A stretch of DNA of 64,000 nt, taken from assembly GCA_028289345.1 (NCBI GenBank), contig JANQQL010000005.1, positions 165,206-229,205 of the forward strand, written 5' to 3'. Within the stretch, counting starts at the first letter, position 1. Each line of letters begins with the position of its first letter. Under the pieces are notes generated by a model. It made no database searches and was not told where the DNA came from. It worked only from the letters and a program-made list of their open reading frames with translations. Both the position numbers and the translations under genes were made by a program. Origin of the DNA: Planctomycetota bacterium (GTDB taxonomy: Bacteria > Planctomycetota > B15-G4 > SIAN01). Positions 34,862 through 44,556 of the stretch are shown one piece after another.

Positions 34862-35090
34862 GAACTCCTCCGGCAGCGCGGGATTCTCTTCCAACCTCCG
34901 ACAAGACGCCGCTTTGACGAGCTGACGGGGCAAAGGGCCACCGTCATCCGGTACCGAAAGGTCCCCCCTCCGCGCGCAACACTGATCTGGCCGTCGGGGC
35001 GCACGCCCCATGGTTCCCCGGCAATCGCGACGAAACCCACCCGCGCCCGTCGGCTCGAACACGCGGCCCCGTTGGCCGCCTCCCCCTTTC

Positions 35091-35148
35091 GGTTTTTCTT
35101 GGGGCAACTTTTTTCTTGGGGCAGCTTCGCACGGGATTCCGCCACTCC
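35091..35148 (+). repeat. Dispersed element, copy 4 with doubled core
   Basis: GGTTTTTCTTGGGGCA is followed at once by a second TTTTTTCTTGGGGCAG, and then, 16 bases later, CGCCACTCC (35140-35148). It lies about 100 bp upstream of the TPR-thioredoxin gene. The rest of the 383-bp gap (34862-35244) holds no supported gene. Confidence 0.6.
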
Positions 35149-35244
35149 GGGAAAGGCCGTCCTGGCGAACCAACGACCGGCACTTGTCCCGAAGCCCTCC
35201 GGGACGAGTTCCACGGCCCCCCCACCCAAGAACGAGGCCCGACC

Positions 35245-37578
35245 ATGCCCGCATTCCTGTCATTGACCGTCTTCACCACCCTCCTCGCCCCGAGCAACGA
35301 TCTCGACGCCGAATCCCCCGATTCGAAGTGGGGTCACTCGAGTCACGGTTCCGCCTACGACGAAGGCCCGCGTCAGAAGCCCTGGAAGATGAAAGGGATC
35401 GGCGAGATCGACTTCCCGGTGACCAGCAGCCATCCAGAAGTCCAGGGGTGGTTCAACCAGGGCATGGCATTGCTGCACGGCTTTTGGTTCTACGAGGCCG
35501 AGCGAGCGTTTCGCTGGTGCGCCAAACTGGACCCGGATTGCGCCATGGCTTACTGGGGATTGGCCCGCACCACGGGTCGTGATGAGGAACGCTCTCAGAA
35601 GTTCTTGGAACAAGCCAGCGCTCGTAAGGAACAGGTGACTCCTCGAGAAGTTGCATTCATCGAGCTCCAGGAGTCGCTTCACGCCTGGCGCGACGCGAAA
35701 CCCGAAGACAAAGAAGAGTTGCACGAGAAGGCCGCGGTGCATCTCGACAAGTTGATCATGGATTTTCCGGGAGACGTCGAAGCCAAGGCGCTCCATGCCT
35801 TGGTTCGAAAGCGCCTCAATCGCGGCATGGAAGACCGCTCCGGAGAGGAAGCGGTGCTGCAGGGCATTCTAGAGATTCAGCCAGATCACGTGGGAGCGCT
35901 GCACTACCGAGTGCACAACTGGGACGGCAAGGAAGGTCACTACGCGATCGATAGCTGTCTGGCCCTCACCGACGTCGCGCCGAATTGCGGACACCTGCAA
36001 CACATGCCGGGACACGTGCTTTCGGGAATCGGCATGTGGCACGAGGCGGCCATCGCGATGGATTCGGCCACCCGCGTCGAAAAGGACTACATGCACCGAC
36101 GCCGCATCCTTCCCGAGAACAACTGGAACTACCTCCACAACCTCGACTACCTCAGCTACATCCAAGAGCAGCTCGGGATGTTTGACTCCGCGTTGTTCGG
36201 CGTGCAGCAGCTCCTCCTCGCTCCTCCCCCATCCAACCTGCCGGAGGACTTGCCGCCGTTCCTTCGCAACTTTTCGCGCAACGTCACTTTGCGAGTCTTG
36301 CAGAAGGCCGAGCGCTGGCAGGAGATTCTCGACGGGGCGTGGCTGGAATGGAGCGAGACTCCTAGCCCGTTCGATCAAATCCTTCGTTCCGCCGCGGAAG
36401 CGCGGGCTCACTTGGGATTGGCTCAGCTCGACCAAGCAGAAGAGAGCATCGAGCAGTACGAAGAGGCCATCGAAAAGATGTCAGCCGGGCCGCCTCCCGG
36501 TTTGCCCGGCGCAGACAACAAACCCACGGCCGAGTCGGCGGAGAGGTTCCGCAAGAAGATGGAGGAATCGAGCGAAGTCATCCGCCTCGAACTCCAAGGC
36601 CTGCTGGCTGTGGCACGCGGCGAAAACCTTCCGGGCATCCAGATGCTCACCGAAGCCGCAGAACTCCAAGAGAAGAACTGGGCGAACGATCCTCCCCGAG
36701 ATCCTCGATTCGGCTTCAACGTCTTGGGAGAAGCGTTGCTCCAACTCGGAAGCTCGCAACTCGCGGCGGAAGCCTTCGAACGCACCCTGGAAACCGTGTT
36801 TCACGACGGCTTCGCCCTGGCGGGTTTGGTGCAGAGCTACCACGCGCTAGGACGAAACGACGACGCCGCTCAGGCGATGGCCGCGCTCCAGATCGTGTGG
36901 GCTGAAGCCGACGAGGAGAACCGTTGGCTGGCAGCCGCAAGAGCCACGGGGGTCGAGGCGGCCACCGGTGAACTCACCAAGCCATTCCACCAGCCGATGG
37001 AGCAACGCCGCTACGGGCATCACGTGCTCGCTCGCCTGGGCCCCAGTGCCTACAGCGAGTTCGAAGCTCCAGCACTGACCGCGAGAAACGCCGAAGGCGA
37101 GGAAGTTCATCTTGCGGACTTCGCCGGAACCAACGTCATTCTGATCTTCTACCTCGGTGACGAATGCTTGCACTGTGTCGAACAACTCCAAGAGCTCGAG
37201 AAACGAGTGGAGAAGCTCGCTGACATGGAGACCAAGGTGCTCGCGATCAGCAAGGACTCCGTCGAGAAGCTTGCGGGGTATCAGCCAGACTTCCAATTGA
37301 CCCTGCTCTCGGACCCGAGCTTTGAGAGTGCTCGACGATACGGATCCTTCGACGACTTCGAAGAGGTCGAGCTGCACTCCACGGTCTTGATCAATGCCGA
37401 CGGCAAAGTTCACTGGATTCGCACGGGAGGCGCGCCGTTCATGGAGTTTGATTTCCTCGAAAGCGTGATCGCTCGCATGAATGAGGGCGGCGTCGTTCAT
37501 CGGCTGCGAAACCACAAGAACACCACGGTGGATCCATCGGATGCGGCGAACGACAGCGCCGAGATGCCCGCGAGCTGA
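35245..37578 (+). CDS. TPR protein with C-terminal peroxiredoxin/TlpA-like domain
   Basis: A 777-residue protein. The ATG at 35245 (GAGG upstream) opens a short hydrophobic leader, so export is possible. Residues about 60-600 are TPR-like helices with the motif GFWFYEAERAFRWCAKLDPDCAMAYWGLA, found in a widespread family of uncharacterised TPR proteins, and a conserved Trp/His-rich part (HMPGHVLSGIGMWHEA). Residues about 605-755 form an AhpC/TSA or TlpA-like thioredoxin fold with a CxxC pair (Cys641, Cys644 in DECLHC) followed by ISKDS and LLSDPS. This suggests thiol-disulfide chemistry outside the cytoplasm. The fusion of the two parts is unusual. Confidence 0.8.
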   Translation: MPAFLSLTVFTTLLAPSNDLDAESPDSKWGHSSHGSAYDEGPRQKPWKMKGIGEIDFPVTSSHPEVQGWFNQGMALLHGFWFYEAERAFRWCAKLDPDCAMAYWGLARTTGRDEERSQKFLEQASARKEQVTPREVAFIELQESLHAWRDAKPEDKEELHEKAAVHLDKLIMDFPGDVEAKALHALVRKRLNRGMEDRSGEEAVLQGILEIQPDHVGALHYRVHNWDGKEGHYAIDSCLALTDVAPNCGHLQHMPGHVLSGIGMWHEAAIAMDSATRVEKDYMHRRRILPENNWNYLHNLDYLSYIQEQLGMFDSALFGVQQLLLAPPPSNLPEDLPPFLRNFSRNVTLRVLQKAERWQEILDGAWLEWSETPSPFDQILRSAAEARAHLGLAQLDQAEESIEQYEEAIEKMSAGPPPGLPGADNKPTAESAERFRKKMEESSEVIRLELQGLLAVARGENLPGIQMLTEAAELQEKNWANDPPRDPRFGFNVLGEALLQLGSSQLAAEAFERTLETVFHDGFALAGLVQSYHALGRNDDAAQAMAALQIVWAEADEENRWLAAARATGVEAATGELTKPFHQPMEQRRYGHHVLARLGPSAYSEFEAPALTARNAEGEEVHLADFAGTNVILIFYLGDECLHCVEQLQELEKRVEKLADMETKVLAISKDSVEKLAGYQPDFQLTLLSDPSFESARRYGSFDDFEEVELHSTVLINADGKVHWIRTGGAPFMEFDFLESVIARMNEGGVVHRLRNHKNTTVDPSDAANDSAEMPAS

Positions 37579-37952
37579 CGGCTCACCCGCATGATTCACG
37601 AAGGCTGTCGCAAGAATGACCCGGAGTTTCTTTCCGGCGAAGAACCGCAGCGGTCTTCACCGCGGCGTTCGCGGACGATGGTTGGGGAGGGGGATCCAAG
37701 CCTCCTCCTGTGCCTTTCTCTCGCCGACTTGGACGCGCTCGGAACTCTCCCCTGCAACTCGGATCCACTCGCAAGAGGTGGCCGGCGCAGAACGTCAAGG
37801 ACCCAGAGGAAGCCCTCCCCAACCCTGCCCGACGGACCATGGCTCACGGACCGCTCTTAGGAAGTTGTTGCGGAGATCCGAAGAAGCCAAGCCCCTCGGA
37901 GCGGCGAATTGGGAAGTGAACTTCTGGTCGAGAACACTAGTCTTGCCATTCA
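37579..37952. other. Intergenic region, about 370 bp, no supported gene
   Basis: Short Arg/Ser-rich frames only. It should carry the promoter of the hybrid histidine kinase. No repeat or hairpin noticed. Confidence 0.45.
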
Positions 37953-40511
37953 ATGCCCCCCGCCCCCCTCGCTCCACGTCAGGTGTTCTTGACCGCGCTT
38001 TCCAGCGTCGTGGTCTGTCTGTTCGTGGATGGCCATGGGGCTGCGCAGTCTGCGGACACTCAAGGCCTGAGCGCCATGGTCCTGCGTCTCCAAGGGGCCA
38101 ACGATCCCGCAAGCACGAGAGTGGAACTGGGACTCAAGTGCCTTCGCGCCTTGGAAAACTCACCGGACCCCGAGATAGAACGAACGGTTCGCCTCGCGAT
38201 CGGAATCGCCGAGACCGAGCGCGAAAGATTTCGCGAAGCTCTGACCCACTTGCAGGTCGCCACACAACTGGCGCGGACGGCGGGAGACAACACCACTCTC
38301 ACCCACTCCCTTTGGCTTCAGGCCGTGGCCGCGTTCAATCTCGGCGACTTGAACGACTCCGTTGCGTGGGCCGAGGAAGGCATCATCGTTGCGGAGTCTT
38401 CCGGTTGGAACGAAGCGCGATGGCGAGTGGCCAACATTCTCGGCCTCTCCCTGGAGCGACTCGGAAGGTCGACCGAAGCGCTGAACGCGTTTGAGCAAGG
38501 ACTCGAGGTCGCCGAGCAAACTCGCGATCTGGAGGGACGGATCGTCCTTCGCGACAACATCGGCATCGCCTACATGAATCTTGGCGAACTCGAACAAGCC
38601 CTCGACTTCTTCGAACAGTGCCAAGACATCCAGCTCCAAAACGATACCCAGCTCACTCTCGCCTCGACGCTTGCCAACATCGGCGACGTACTGATTCTGA
38701 TGGACCGGCTCGAAGAGGCCCAGGATTACCACGACGAAGCACTCGAGCTGCGCCAACAGGGCGACTCGGAGATCGAGCTTTCCCGTTCCTACTACAGCCT
38801 TGGCAGCATTCATCAGGCCTTCGAGGAATACGAAGAGGCGCTCGAACTCTTCGAGAAGTCCCTGGAGATCCGCCGCCGGTTGGGGCTCCTCCCGGAAGCC
38901 GCCGCAACACTCACCGCCATGGCGCAAAGCTTGGCCATGCTCGACCGAGATGACGCAGCCCTCGACTCGGCCCTGGAAGGAGTCCGGCTCGCCGGGAAGC
39001 TCGAAATGCATGGCCGCCGCCGGTCGTTGCTGAGAGCGCTCGTGGTGGTCTACGAGCAGCAGGGAATGCTTGCCGAGGCGTTGGCGACGGAGCGCGAGGC
39101 CTCCGACCTCGATCAACAGTTCCGCTCCCTGGAAACGCGACAACGCTTGGCCGAGTTCCGAGCTCGCGATGAAGCGCTGAACAAGGAACGACAGATCGAG
39201 CTACTCTCTCGCGACCGCGAAATTCAGGGTCTCGAGCTCGAACAACAGCGGTTCGTTCGCAACGCGCTGGTGTTGGGGGTTCTCTTCGTGACCGGGGCGG
39301 CGGTCGCGGGTTGGTTCGCTTGGGCTTCCTTGCGCCGTGCAACGCGACGAATTCGCCGGCTCCAACGAGACCGGGTGCGCGCGGAGAAGCTGGAGTCCAT
39401 CGGTGTCCTTGCCGGCGGCATCGCCCACGACTTCAACAACATCTTGGCCGCCGCCGTGGGCAATGTCTCGGTGTTGCGGATGTCCGCGAACGCCGACTCC
39501 TCGACCGAAGAACTGCTCGACGATGTGGACCAGGCCCTCGACCAAGCCACCCGGCTTTCTTCTCAGTTGCTTGCTTTGGCCAAAGGCGGCGTGTCCCGCC
39601 GTGAACTGCAAGCGATGGCGCCGCTCATCGATGAGTCCGTGAGCCTGGCCCTCGCTGGGTCGAGATCGAAAGCAGACCTGATCGTGGATCCAGAGCTGTG
39701 GTGTGCCGAGGTCGACTCGGGGCAACTGAGACAGCTGCTCTCGAACGTGGTCCTGAACGCCGACCAATCCATGCGAACCGGGGGCCCCGTCGAAGTTCTA
39801 GCCGAGAATGTCGTTCTCGACACCATCAACGACCAACGGTTGAGTCCTGGCCCCTACGTGCGCGTCAAGATCTCGGATCGCGGAACGGGCATCGACCCGT
39901 CCATCAAGGACAACTTGTTCGATCCCTACTTCACCACCAAAGAAGGCGGCAGCGGGTTGGGCCTTGCCCTGTGCTACGCGATTGCTCAGCGCCATCACGG
40001 ATCCATCGACTTTCACGCTCGCGAAGGCGGCGGGACGAGCTTCGAGATCTGGATTCCCGCGCAACCGAATCAGCAGCAACCCCAAGAACAATCGTCCCTG
40101 CCTGCCAAGGGAGGTTCCGGCCGCATCCTGGTGATGGATGATGAACTGCTAGTGCGCCGCGTGTTTGGCAAAGCTCTCGAGCATCTCGGTTACGACTGCG
40201 AGCTCGTGGAAGATGGACAAGCGGCGATCGACGCCTTCGATGCCGCAAAGAGCGAGTCACGCCCGTTCGCCGCGGTCATTCTGGACCTGACCGTTCCCGG
40301 AGGCATGGGAGCTCGGGAAACCCTCGCCGAGCTTCGGCTCCGAGATCCCAACGTTCGAGCGGTCGTCGCCTCAGGCTACGCCGACGACCCCTTACTCGAC
40401 GATCCCGCCCAAGCGGGTTTCGCCGGCTTCTTGCCCAAGCCTGTCACGGTTCCGCAGCTCGCCGAAGCCCTCGCCCAAACTTTGTCGCCGAACTACTCCG
40501 ACCAGTCGTGA
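37953..40511 (+). CDS. Hybrid sensor histidine kinase with periplasmic TPR sensor
   Basis: An 852-residue membrane protein. A signal peptide or first membrane helix (about residues 9-30) is followed by a TPR sensor of seven or eight repeats (about 55-410), a coiled coil, and a membrane helix near 430-450. The kinase core has GGIAHDFNN with His492, a HATPase_c domain with N-box (LLSNVVLNADQS), ISDRGTGID and GSGLGLAL. A receiver domain follows from about residue 722, with phospho-acceptor Asp778 (ILDLTVPGG) and a conserved Lys in LPKP. It has no separate output domain, so it would pass phosphate on or act by its own receiver. No response regulator lies next to it. Confidence 0.92.
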   Translation: MPPAPLAPRQVFLTALSSVVVCLFVDGHGAAQSADTQGLSAMVLRLQGANDPASTRVELGLKCLRALENSPDPEIERTVRLAIGIAETERERFREALTHLQVATQLARTAGDNTTLTHSLWLQAVAAFNLGDLNDSVAWAEEGIIVAESSGWNEARWRVANILGLSLERLGRSTEALNAFEQGLEVAEQTRDLEGRIVLRDNIGIAYMNLGELEQALDFFEQCQDIQLQNDTQLTLASTLANIGDVLILMDRLEEAQDYHDEALELRQQGDSEIELSRSYYSLGSIHQAFEEYEEALELFEKSLEIRRRLGLLPEAAATLTAMAQSLAMLDRDDAALDSALEGVRLAGKLEMHGRRRSLLRALVVVYEQQGMLAEALATEREASDLDQQFRSLETRQRLAEFRARDEALNKERQIELLSRDREIQGLELEQQRFVRNALVLGVLFVTGAAVAGWFAWASLRRATRRIRRLQRDRVRAEKLESIGVLAGGIAHDFNNILAAAVGNVSVLRMSANADSSTEELLDDVDQALDQATRLSSQLLALAKGGVSRRELQAMAPLIDESVSLALAGSRSKADLIVDPELWCAEVDSGQLRQLLSNVVLNADQSMRTGGPVEVLAENVVLDTINDQRLSPGPYVRVKISDRGTGIDPSIKDNLFDPYFTTKEGGSGLGLALCYAIAQRHHGSIDFHAREGGGTSFEIWIPAQPNQQQPQEQSSLPAKGGSGRILVMDDELLVRRVFGKALEHLGYDCELVEDGQAAIDAFDAAKSESRPFAAVILDLTVPGGMGARETLAELRLRDPNVRAVVASGYADDPLLDDPAQAGFAGFLPKPVTVPQLAEALAQTLSPNYSDQS

Positions 40512-40525
40512 GTCAGAGACGCCGC

Positions 40526-43075
40526 TCACTCCCCCTCGGAACGCAGCACGCCCAACGGAGAGCGGCGCGTGATGCCCCAGCTAGACAGTCCTCCGACCAC
40601 CGTCGTTAGCAACACCGCCAGCCCCATCGCGACAGCCAACGAAGTCAAGTCTGGGCGAAACTCTGTACGGAACAAGAAGTAGGAAAGGGACCAGCTTCCC
40701 GCGACCGCAAGCAACCCGCCGGCGAGGGATCCCAAGATGCCAAGGCACAAGTACTCCAGGGTCACCATGCGGAGCACCTGAGTCCGGGACGCACCGAGCA
40801 CTCGCAGCAAGACCGACTCCTGCATGCGTTGGAAGCGGCTCGAAAGGATCGCGCCGGCGAGCACCGCAACCCCGACCAGAATGGTGAACAGCGCCATGAA
40901 GCGAACAGCGAAGGAAAGCCGCTGGAGGACTTCTTCGAGGACGTTCAGCACCATCTTGATGTCCACTGCCGACACATTGGGGAAACGATCCACCACGGCC
41001 CTCTGCAATTGCGCGGAGGCTTCGGTCGATTCGGCTCGAGTCAGCAGCACATGGAACTTGGGAGCTTCTTCGAGCACTCCTTCTGGGAACACCACGAAGA
41101 AATTCGGCCGCGCCTGACGCCAGTCCACCTCGCGGATGCTGGCAATCTTGGTCAGCAAGGGCACCCCTTGGACATCGAACAGCACCGTGTCCCCCAAGGT
41201 GACGTCGAGTCGTTCCGCTTGGCGCTCTTCGAAGGAAACCGGGACCACCGCGTCTTCGTCGTCCCAACGGGACACCCAGCTTCCGGCGATGAGCTCCTCG
41301 CCCTCGGAAAGCTCACCCCGGTATGTCGAACGGTACTCCCGAATCAGTGACCAGGTCGGCGGACCGTCTTCTTCTTGGTTACGCAGCTCTTCCGTCGTCT
41401 TGCCGTTCACTCGAGCAATGCGCATGTTGACGATCGGGACGGAGTCGAGAAGTGGACCACCCTGACGAGTCACTTCTTCCCGGACCCCTTCGACCTGATC
41501 GTCCTGGACATCGAACAACACCAGGTTTGGTTGTTCGGCGTTGGACGAGACGTCGAGGGTCTGCAACACGCTTCCACGGGTGAGATCGACGGAGAGCAAC
41601 AGGAAGGTCCCGAGACCGATGCACAGCAGCAACAAGGTGGTCTGGTTTCCCGGACGGTGGAGGTTCGCAAAGCTTTGGCGCACGACGTAGGGCCAGGTCT
41701 CGGGAAGCAGTCGCCGCACCCCCACCATGAGAAGCCGGGCCACCAACGCCAACACCACGAGGGCTCCCGCGACGCCCCCGGCGAACGAGCTCCCCGTGGA
41801 CCAGCTTCCGGTCTGAAGCATGGCGAATCCGACGCTGGCCAATGCGAGCAGAACCACGAGACCCCAGCGCAGCGGATCCTTGCGAGTCCAAGAGGAGCGT
41901 TCCACGCTGCGCAGCACCGCCATCGGAGGAACCCGGCGCAAGGACACGAGCGGCAACAAAACGAACAACATGGTCACGAACAGTCCGAGTCCCACTCCGG
42001 TGAACACGGCTTGCCACGAAGTCTCTCTTGGTAACTCGACTCTCAGGAAGTCCTTCAAAGCCCAGGGAACCAACTCCTGCACGGAGATTCCGAGCAAGGT
42101 GCCGAGCACCGCTCCCAACAGCCCCAACGCCGCGGCCTGAATGAGGAACACCAGTAACACCTGCTGAGAGGGCGCTCCCAAGCAACGCAGCACGGCGGCC
42201 ATGGGAACCTTGCGCATCGCAAGCACGTGGATCGCGCTGCCGATTCCCAATCCGCCGAGCAAGACCGCCACGAATCCCACGAGCCCAAGGAACGAGCCCA
42301 GGTCTTCCGCCGAACGTCCCAAACGTCGCTGGGCATCTTCGACCGTGTCCCACTCCAGGTCGAACCGGTTGCAATGCACTTCCAGTCGCTGCTGGCGTTT
42401 GTCGTCGGAAACGTCTCCCCGATAGAAAACCTCATGAGTGACCCGGCTTCCGGTAACCAGCAGCTGCGGGTCGATTTCTCCCCGAGGGACGTAGATTCGC
42501 GGTCCAAACAGGGCTCGAGTCGCCGACTCTCCCGGGACCTGCACGAGGCGACCGGCGATCTTGTAGTCGTAAGTTCCGATGCGAACCGTATCCCCCACCT
42601 CTGCGGAAAACTGATGGAGGAGCGAATCATCGACCAGGGCAAAGCGCCCGTGGTGATAGGTACTCGCGGCTTCCGGAGGAATGGTCTCGACGTCCCCGTA
42701 GAACGGATAGTCGCCCTCCACCGCTCGAACTCGCACCAGCCGCGTTCCGTCCTGCTTTGGAAACACCGCCATGGACGAGAACGACACGCGCCGCGCTTCT
42801 TCGAGGGATTCGGAGTCGAACTCCCGGGCCAGGAATTCTTCCGTCTCTGGGTCGAAAGCTCGGCGAGCGCGAACTCTCAGATCGGCGCCCAACAACGAGC
42901 GGGCCTGATCATCCACCGCTGTGCGCAAGTTGTGGTCGAAGCACCCGATCGCCACCAACGCGGCGACGCCAAGGGCAATGGAAACCAAGAAGAAACTGAG
43001 ACGCCACGCGCTCGATCGCCCGTCCCGCCAAGCCATCCGCCAGGGAAAACTGCCGCTGCCCGGAGTTTCCGCCAC
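40526..43075 (-). CDS. ybbP: ABC transporter permease, FtsX/YbbP type
   Basis: An 849-residue inner-membrane permease. One membrane helix near residues 26-46 is followed by a large MacB-like outer domain, then three helices (about 255-385, the first FtsX unit), two more helices in the middle, a second outer domain, and a final set of three helices (about 715-845) as the second FtsX unit. This duplicated layout is that of YbbP-like permeases rather than MacB. It follows the ATPase gene after 2 bp, so they form one transporter. YbbAP-type systems are thought to extract or move lipids or lipophilic substrates; substrate here unknown. The divergent TesA-like esterase supports a lipid role. Confidence 0.85.
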   Translation of the reverse strand: MAETPGSGSFPWRMAWRDGRSSAWRLSFFLVSIALGVAALVAIGCFDHNLRTAVDDQARSLLGADLRVRARRAFDPETEEFLAREFDSESLEEARRVSFSSMAVFPKQDGTRLVRVRAVEGDYPFYGDVETIPPEAASTYHHGRFALVDDSLLHQFSAEVGDTVRIGTYDYKIAGRLVQVPGESATRALFGPRIYVPRGEIDPQLLVTGSRVTHEVFYRGDVSDDKRQQRLEVHCNRFDLEWDTVEDAQRRLGRSAEDLGSFLGLVGFVAVLLGGLGIGSAIHVLAMRKVPMAAVLRCLGAPSQQVLLVFLIQAAALGLLGAVLGTLLGISVQELVPWALKDFLRVELPRETSWQAVFTGVGLGLFVTMLFVLLPLVSLRRVPPMAVLRSVERSSWTRKDPLRWGLVVLLALASVGFAMLQTGSWSTGSSFAGGVAGALVVLALVARLLMVGVRRLLPETWPYVVRQSFANLHRPGNQTTLLLLCIGLGTFLLLSVDLTRGSVLQTLDVSSNAEQPNLVLFDVQDDQVEGVREEVTRQGGPLLDSVPIVNMRIARVNGKTTEELRNQEEDGPPTWSLIREYRSTYRGELSEGEELIAGSWVSRWDDEDAVVPVSFEERQAERLDVTLGDTVLFDVQGVPLLTKIASIREVDWRQARPNFFVVFPEGVLEEAPKFHVLLTRAESTEASAQLQRAVVDRFPNVSAVDIKMVLNVLEEVLQRLSFAVRFMALFTILVGVAVLAGAILSSRFQRMQESVLLRVLGASRTQVLRMVTLEYLCLGILGSLAGGLLAVAGSWSLSYFLFRTEFRPDLTSLAVAMGLAVLLTTVVGGLSSWGITRRSPLGVLRSEGE

Positions 43076-43077
43076 AG

Positions 43078-43782
43078 TCAGGCTCCTTGGCTTTCGGCAG
43101 ACGACGTTTCATCCGCGACGATGTGCCCCGCGCCCAGGCGCAGCAGGCGATCACAGCGTCGTGCCAGATCCATGTCGTGGGTCACCATCACCAAGGTGGT
43201 GCCGGCCTCTCGGTTCAACGAAAACAACAATTCGAGCAGAGACTGACTGGTGTCGTCGTCGAGGTTTCCCGTGGGTTCATCGGCGAACAGAATGCGAGGT
43301 TCGTGAATGAACGCCCGTGCCAGCGCGACTCGTTGCTGCTCCCCACCCGAAAGCTGAGCCGGGTAGTGTCCCTGGCGCTCGGCCAGTCCGACTCGACCGA
43401 GAAGCTCTTGGGCCTTGCTCTTCGCATCGTGCTCGCCGCGCAGCTCCAGGGGAACCATGGTGTTTTCCAACGCGGTCAACGTCGGCAGCAGGCGAAAGCT
43501 CTGGAAGACGAAGCCGACCAGGGTGTTGCGCAGCTGCGCCAGCGCGTCTTCTTCCATGCCAGCCAACGAATGGCCCACCAGTTCCACGCTTCCCGAGGAA
43601 GGGCGATCGAGTCCCGCGCACAGTCCCAGCAAGGTAGTCTTGCCACTGCCCGAGGGGCCAACGATTGCACAGGTCGAGCCTTCCTCCAGCTCGAACGACA
43701 CCCCCTGCAACACCACCAGCTCTCCTCCGCCCGAGGGGTAACCGCGGGTGAGGTTCTCGACGCGCAGGATGGGAGAGGGCAT
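43078..43782 (-). CDS. ybbA: ABC transporter ATP-binding protein, YbbA/LolD type
   Basis: A 234-residue ATPase of the MacB/LolD/YbbA group. Walker A GPSGSGKTT lies at residues 42-50, the Q-loop at FVFQSFRLLPTLTALEN, the signature LSGGEQQR, Walker B RILFADEPTGNLD, and the H-loop MVTHD. All catalytic residues are present. The permease gene begins 2 bp after its stop. The tesA-like gene is read away from it, 102 bp upstream, so both share a promoter region; the same divergent order is found in E. coli (tesA with ybbA-ybbP). Confidence 0.9.
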   Translation of the reverse strand: MPSPILRVENLTRGYPSGGGELVVLQGVSFELEEGSTCAIVGPSGSGKTTLLGLCAGLDRPSSGSVELVGHSLAGMEEDALAQLRNTLVGFVFQSFRLLPTLTALENTMVPLELRGEHDAKSKAQELLGRVGLAERQGHYPAQLSGGEQQRVALARAFIHEPRILFADEPTGNLDDDTSQSLLELLFSLNREAGTTLVMVTHDMDLARRCDRLLRLGAGHIVADETSSAESQGA

Positions 43783-43884
43783 GGCAGATTCCGAAGGGAC
43801 CGGGAGGGAGCGTGAGGCGGGATCGCTATCTTGAAGAGGAGCGATGTCGTTTCAAGCCCAGCGAACAGATCTAGACAGGTGTCC

Positions 43885-44556
43885 ATGCCCTCTCGACTTC
43901 TTCTGTGGTTGTGTCTCTCTGTGGTTTCCTGTGGTGAGTCCGCGGATTTTTCGGACGCGGATTCCGCGAGTCTGGACACATCACCCGGCGAACGGCCGGT
44001 CATTCTCTGCATGGGGGATAGCCTGACCGCGGGGTACCGGCTCGACCCCTCGGATGCCTACCCCGCGCTGATTCAGACCAGGATCGAAGAGCGTGGCTGG
44101 GAGTTCGAGGTCATCAACGCCGGCGTCAGCGGAGAAACCACCGCCGCCGGATTGCGCCGGCTGTCCTGGCTACTCAAGAACCCGGTGGCCGTCATGATCC
44201 TGGAACTCGGCGCGAACGACGGCTTGCGCGGTGTCCCGGTCGAAACCGTGAAAGCCAACCTGCAACAGATCATCGACGAAGCCCGCGACCGCGATCCCGA
44301 CATGCGCATCATCCTCGCGGGAATGCAGGCTCCCCCGAACATGGGGCTGGCCTACTGCGCCGCCTTCCGCGACCTGTTCGACGAGCTCGAAGACGAGAAC
44401 GACCTAGAGCGCATCCCGTTCTTCCTGGAGGGTGTCGCCGCAGTCCGCTCCTTGAATCTGTCCGACGGCATCCATCCCAACGAAGACGGCCACCGCAAGG
44501 TCGCAGACACTGTTTGGGAAGTGTTGGAGCCCGTGTTGGAAGATCTGGTCGAGTAG
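43885..44556 (+). CDS. tesA: TesA-type SGNH esterase/lysophospholipase, likely lipoprotein
   Basis: A 223-residue SGNH-hydrolase. All four blocks are visible: GDSLTAGY with nucleophile Ser46, a Gly in block II (NAGVSGETT), GAND with Asn111, and DGIHPNEDGH with Asp194 and His197. The start at 43885 gives a short signal with a lipobox-like VVSC (Cys16), so it is probably a lipoprotein; the longer frame from a TTG at 43831 is rejected. TesA cleaves acyl-CoA thioesters and lysophospholipids in the periplasm. It is divergent from the YbbA/YbbP genes, as in many Proteobacteria, which supports a shared role in lipid handling. Confidence 0.9.
   Translation: MPSRLLLWLCLSVVSCGESADFSDADSASLDTSPGERPVILCMGDSLTAGYRLDPSDAYPALIQTRIEERGWEFEVINAGVSGETTAAGLRRLSWLLKNPVAVMILELGANDGLRGVPVETVKANLQQIIDEARDRDPDMRIILAGMQAPPNMGLAYCAAFRDLFDELEDENDLERIPFFLEGVAAVRSLNLSDGIHPNEDGHRKVADTVWEVLEPVLEDLVE

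Noticed and set aside
33605-35263. 552-codon frame antisense to the second kinase gene
   Set aside because: Shadow of the kinase TPR region running into a repeat; low-complexity C-terminus.
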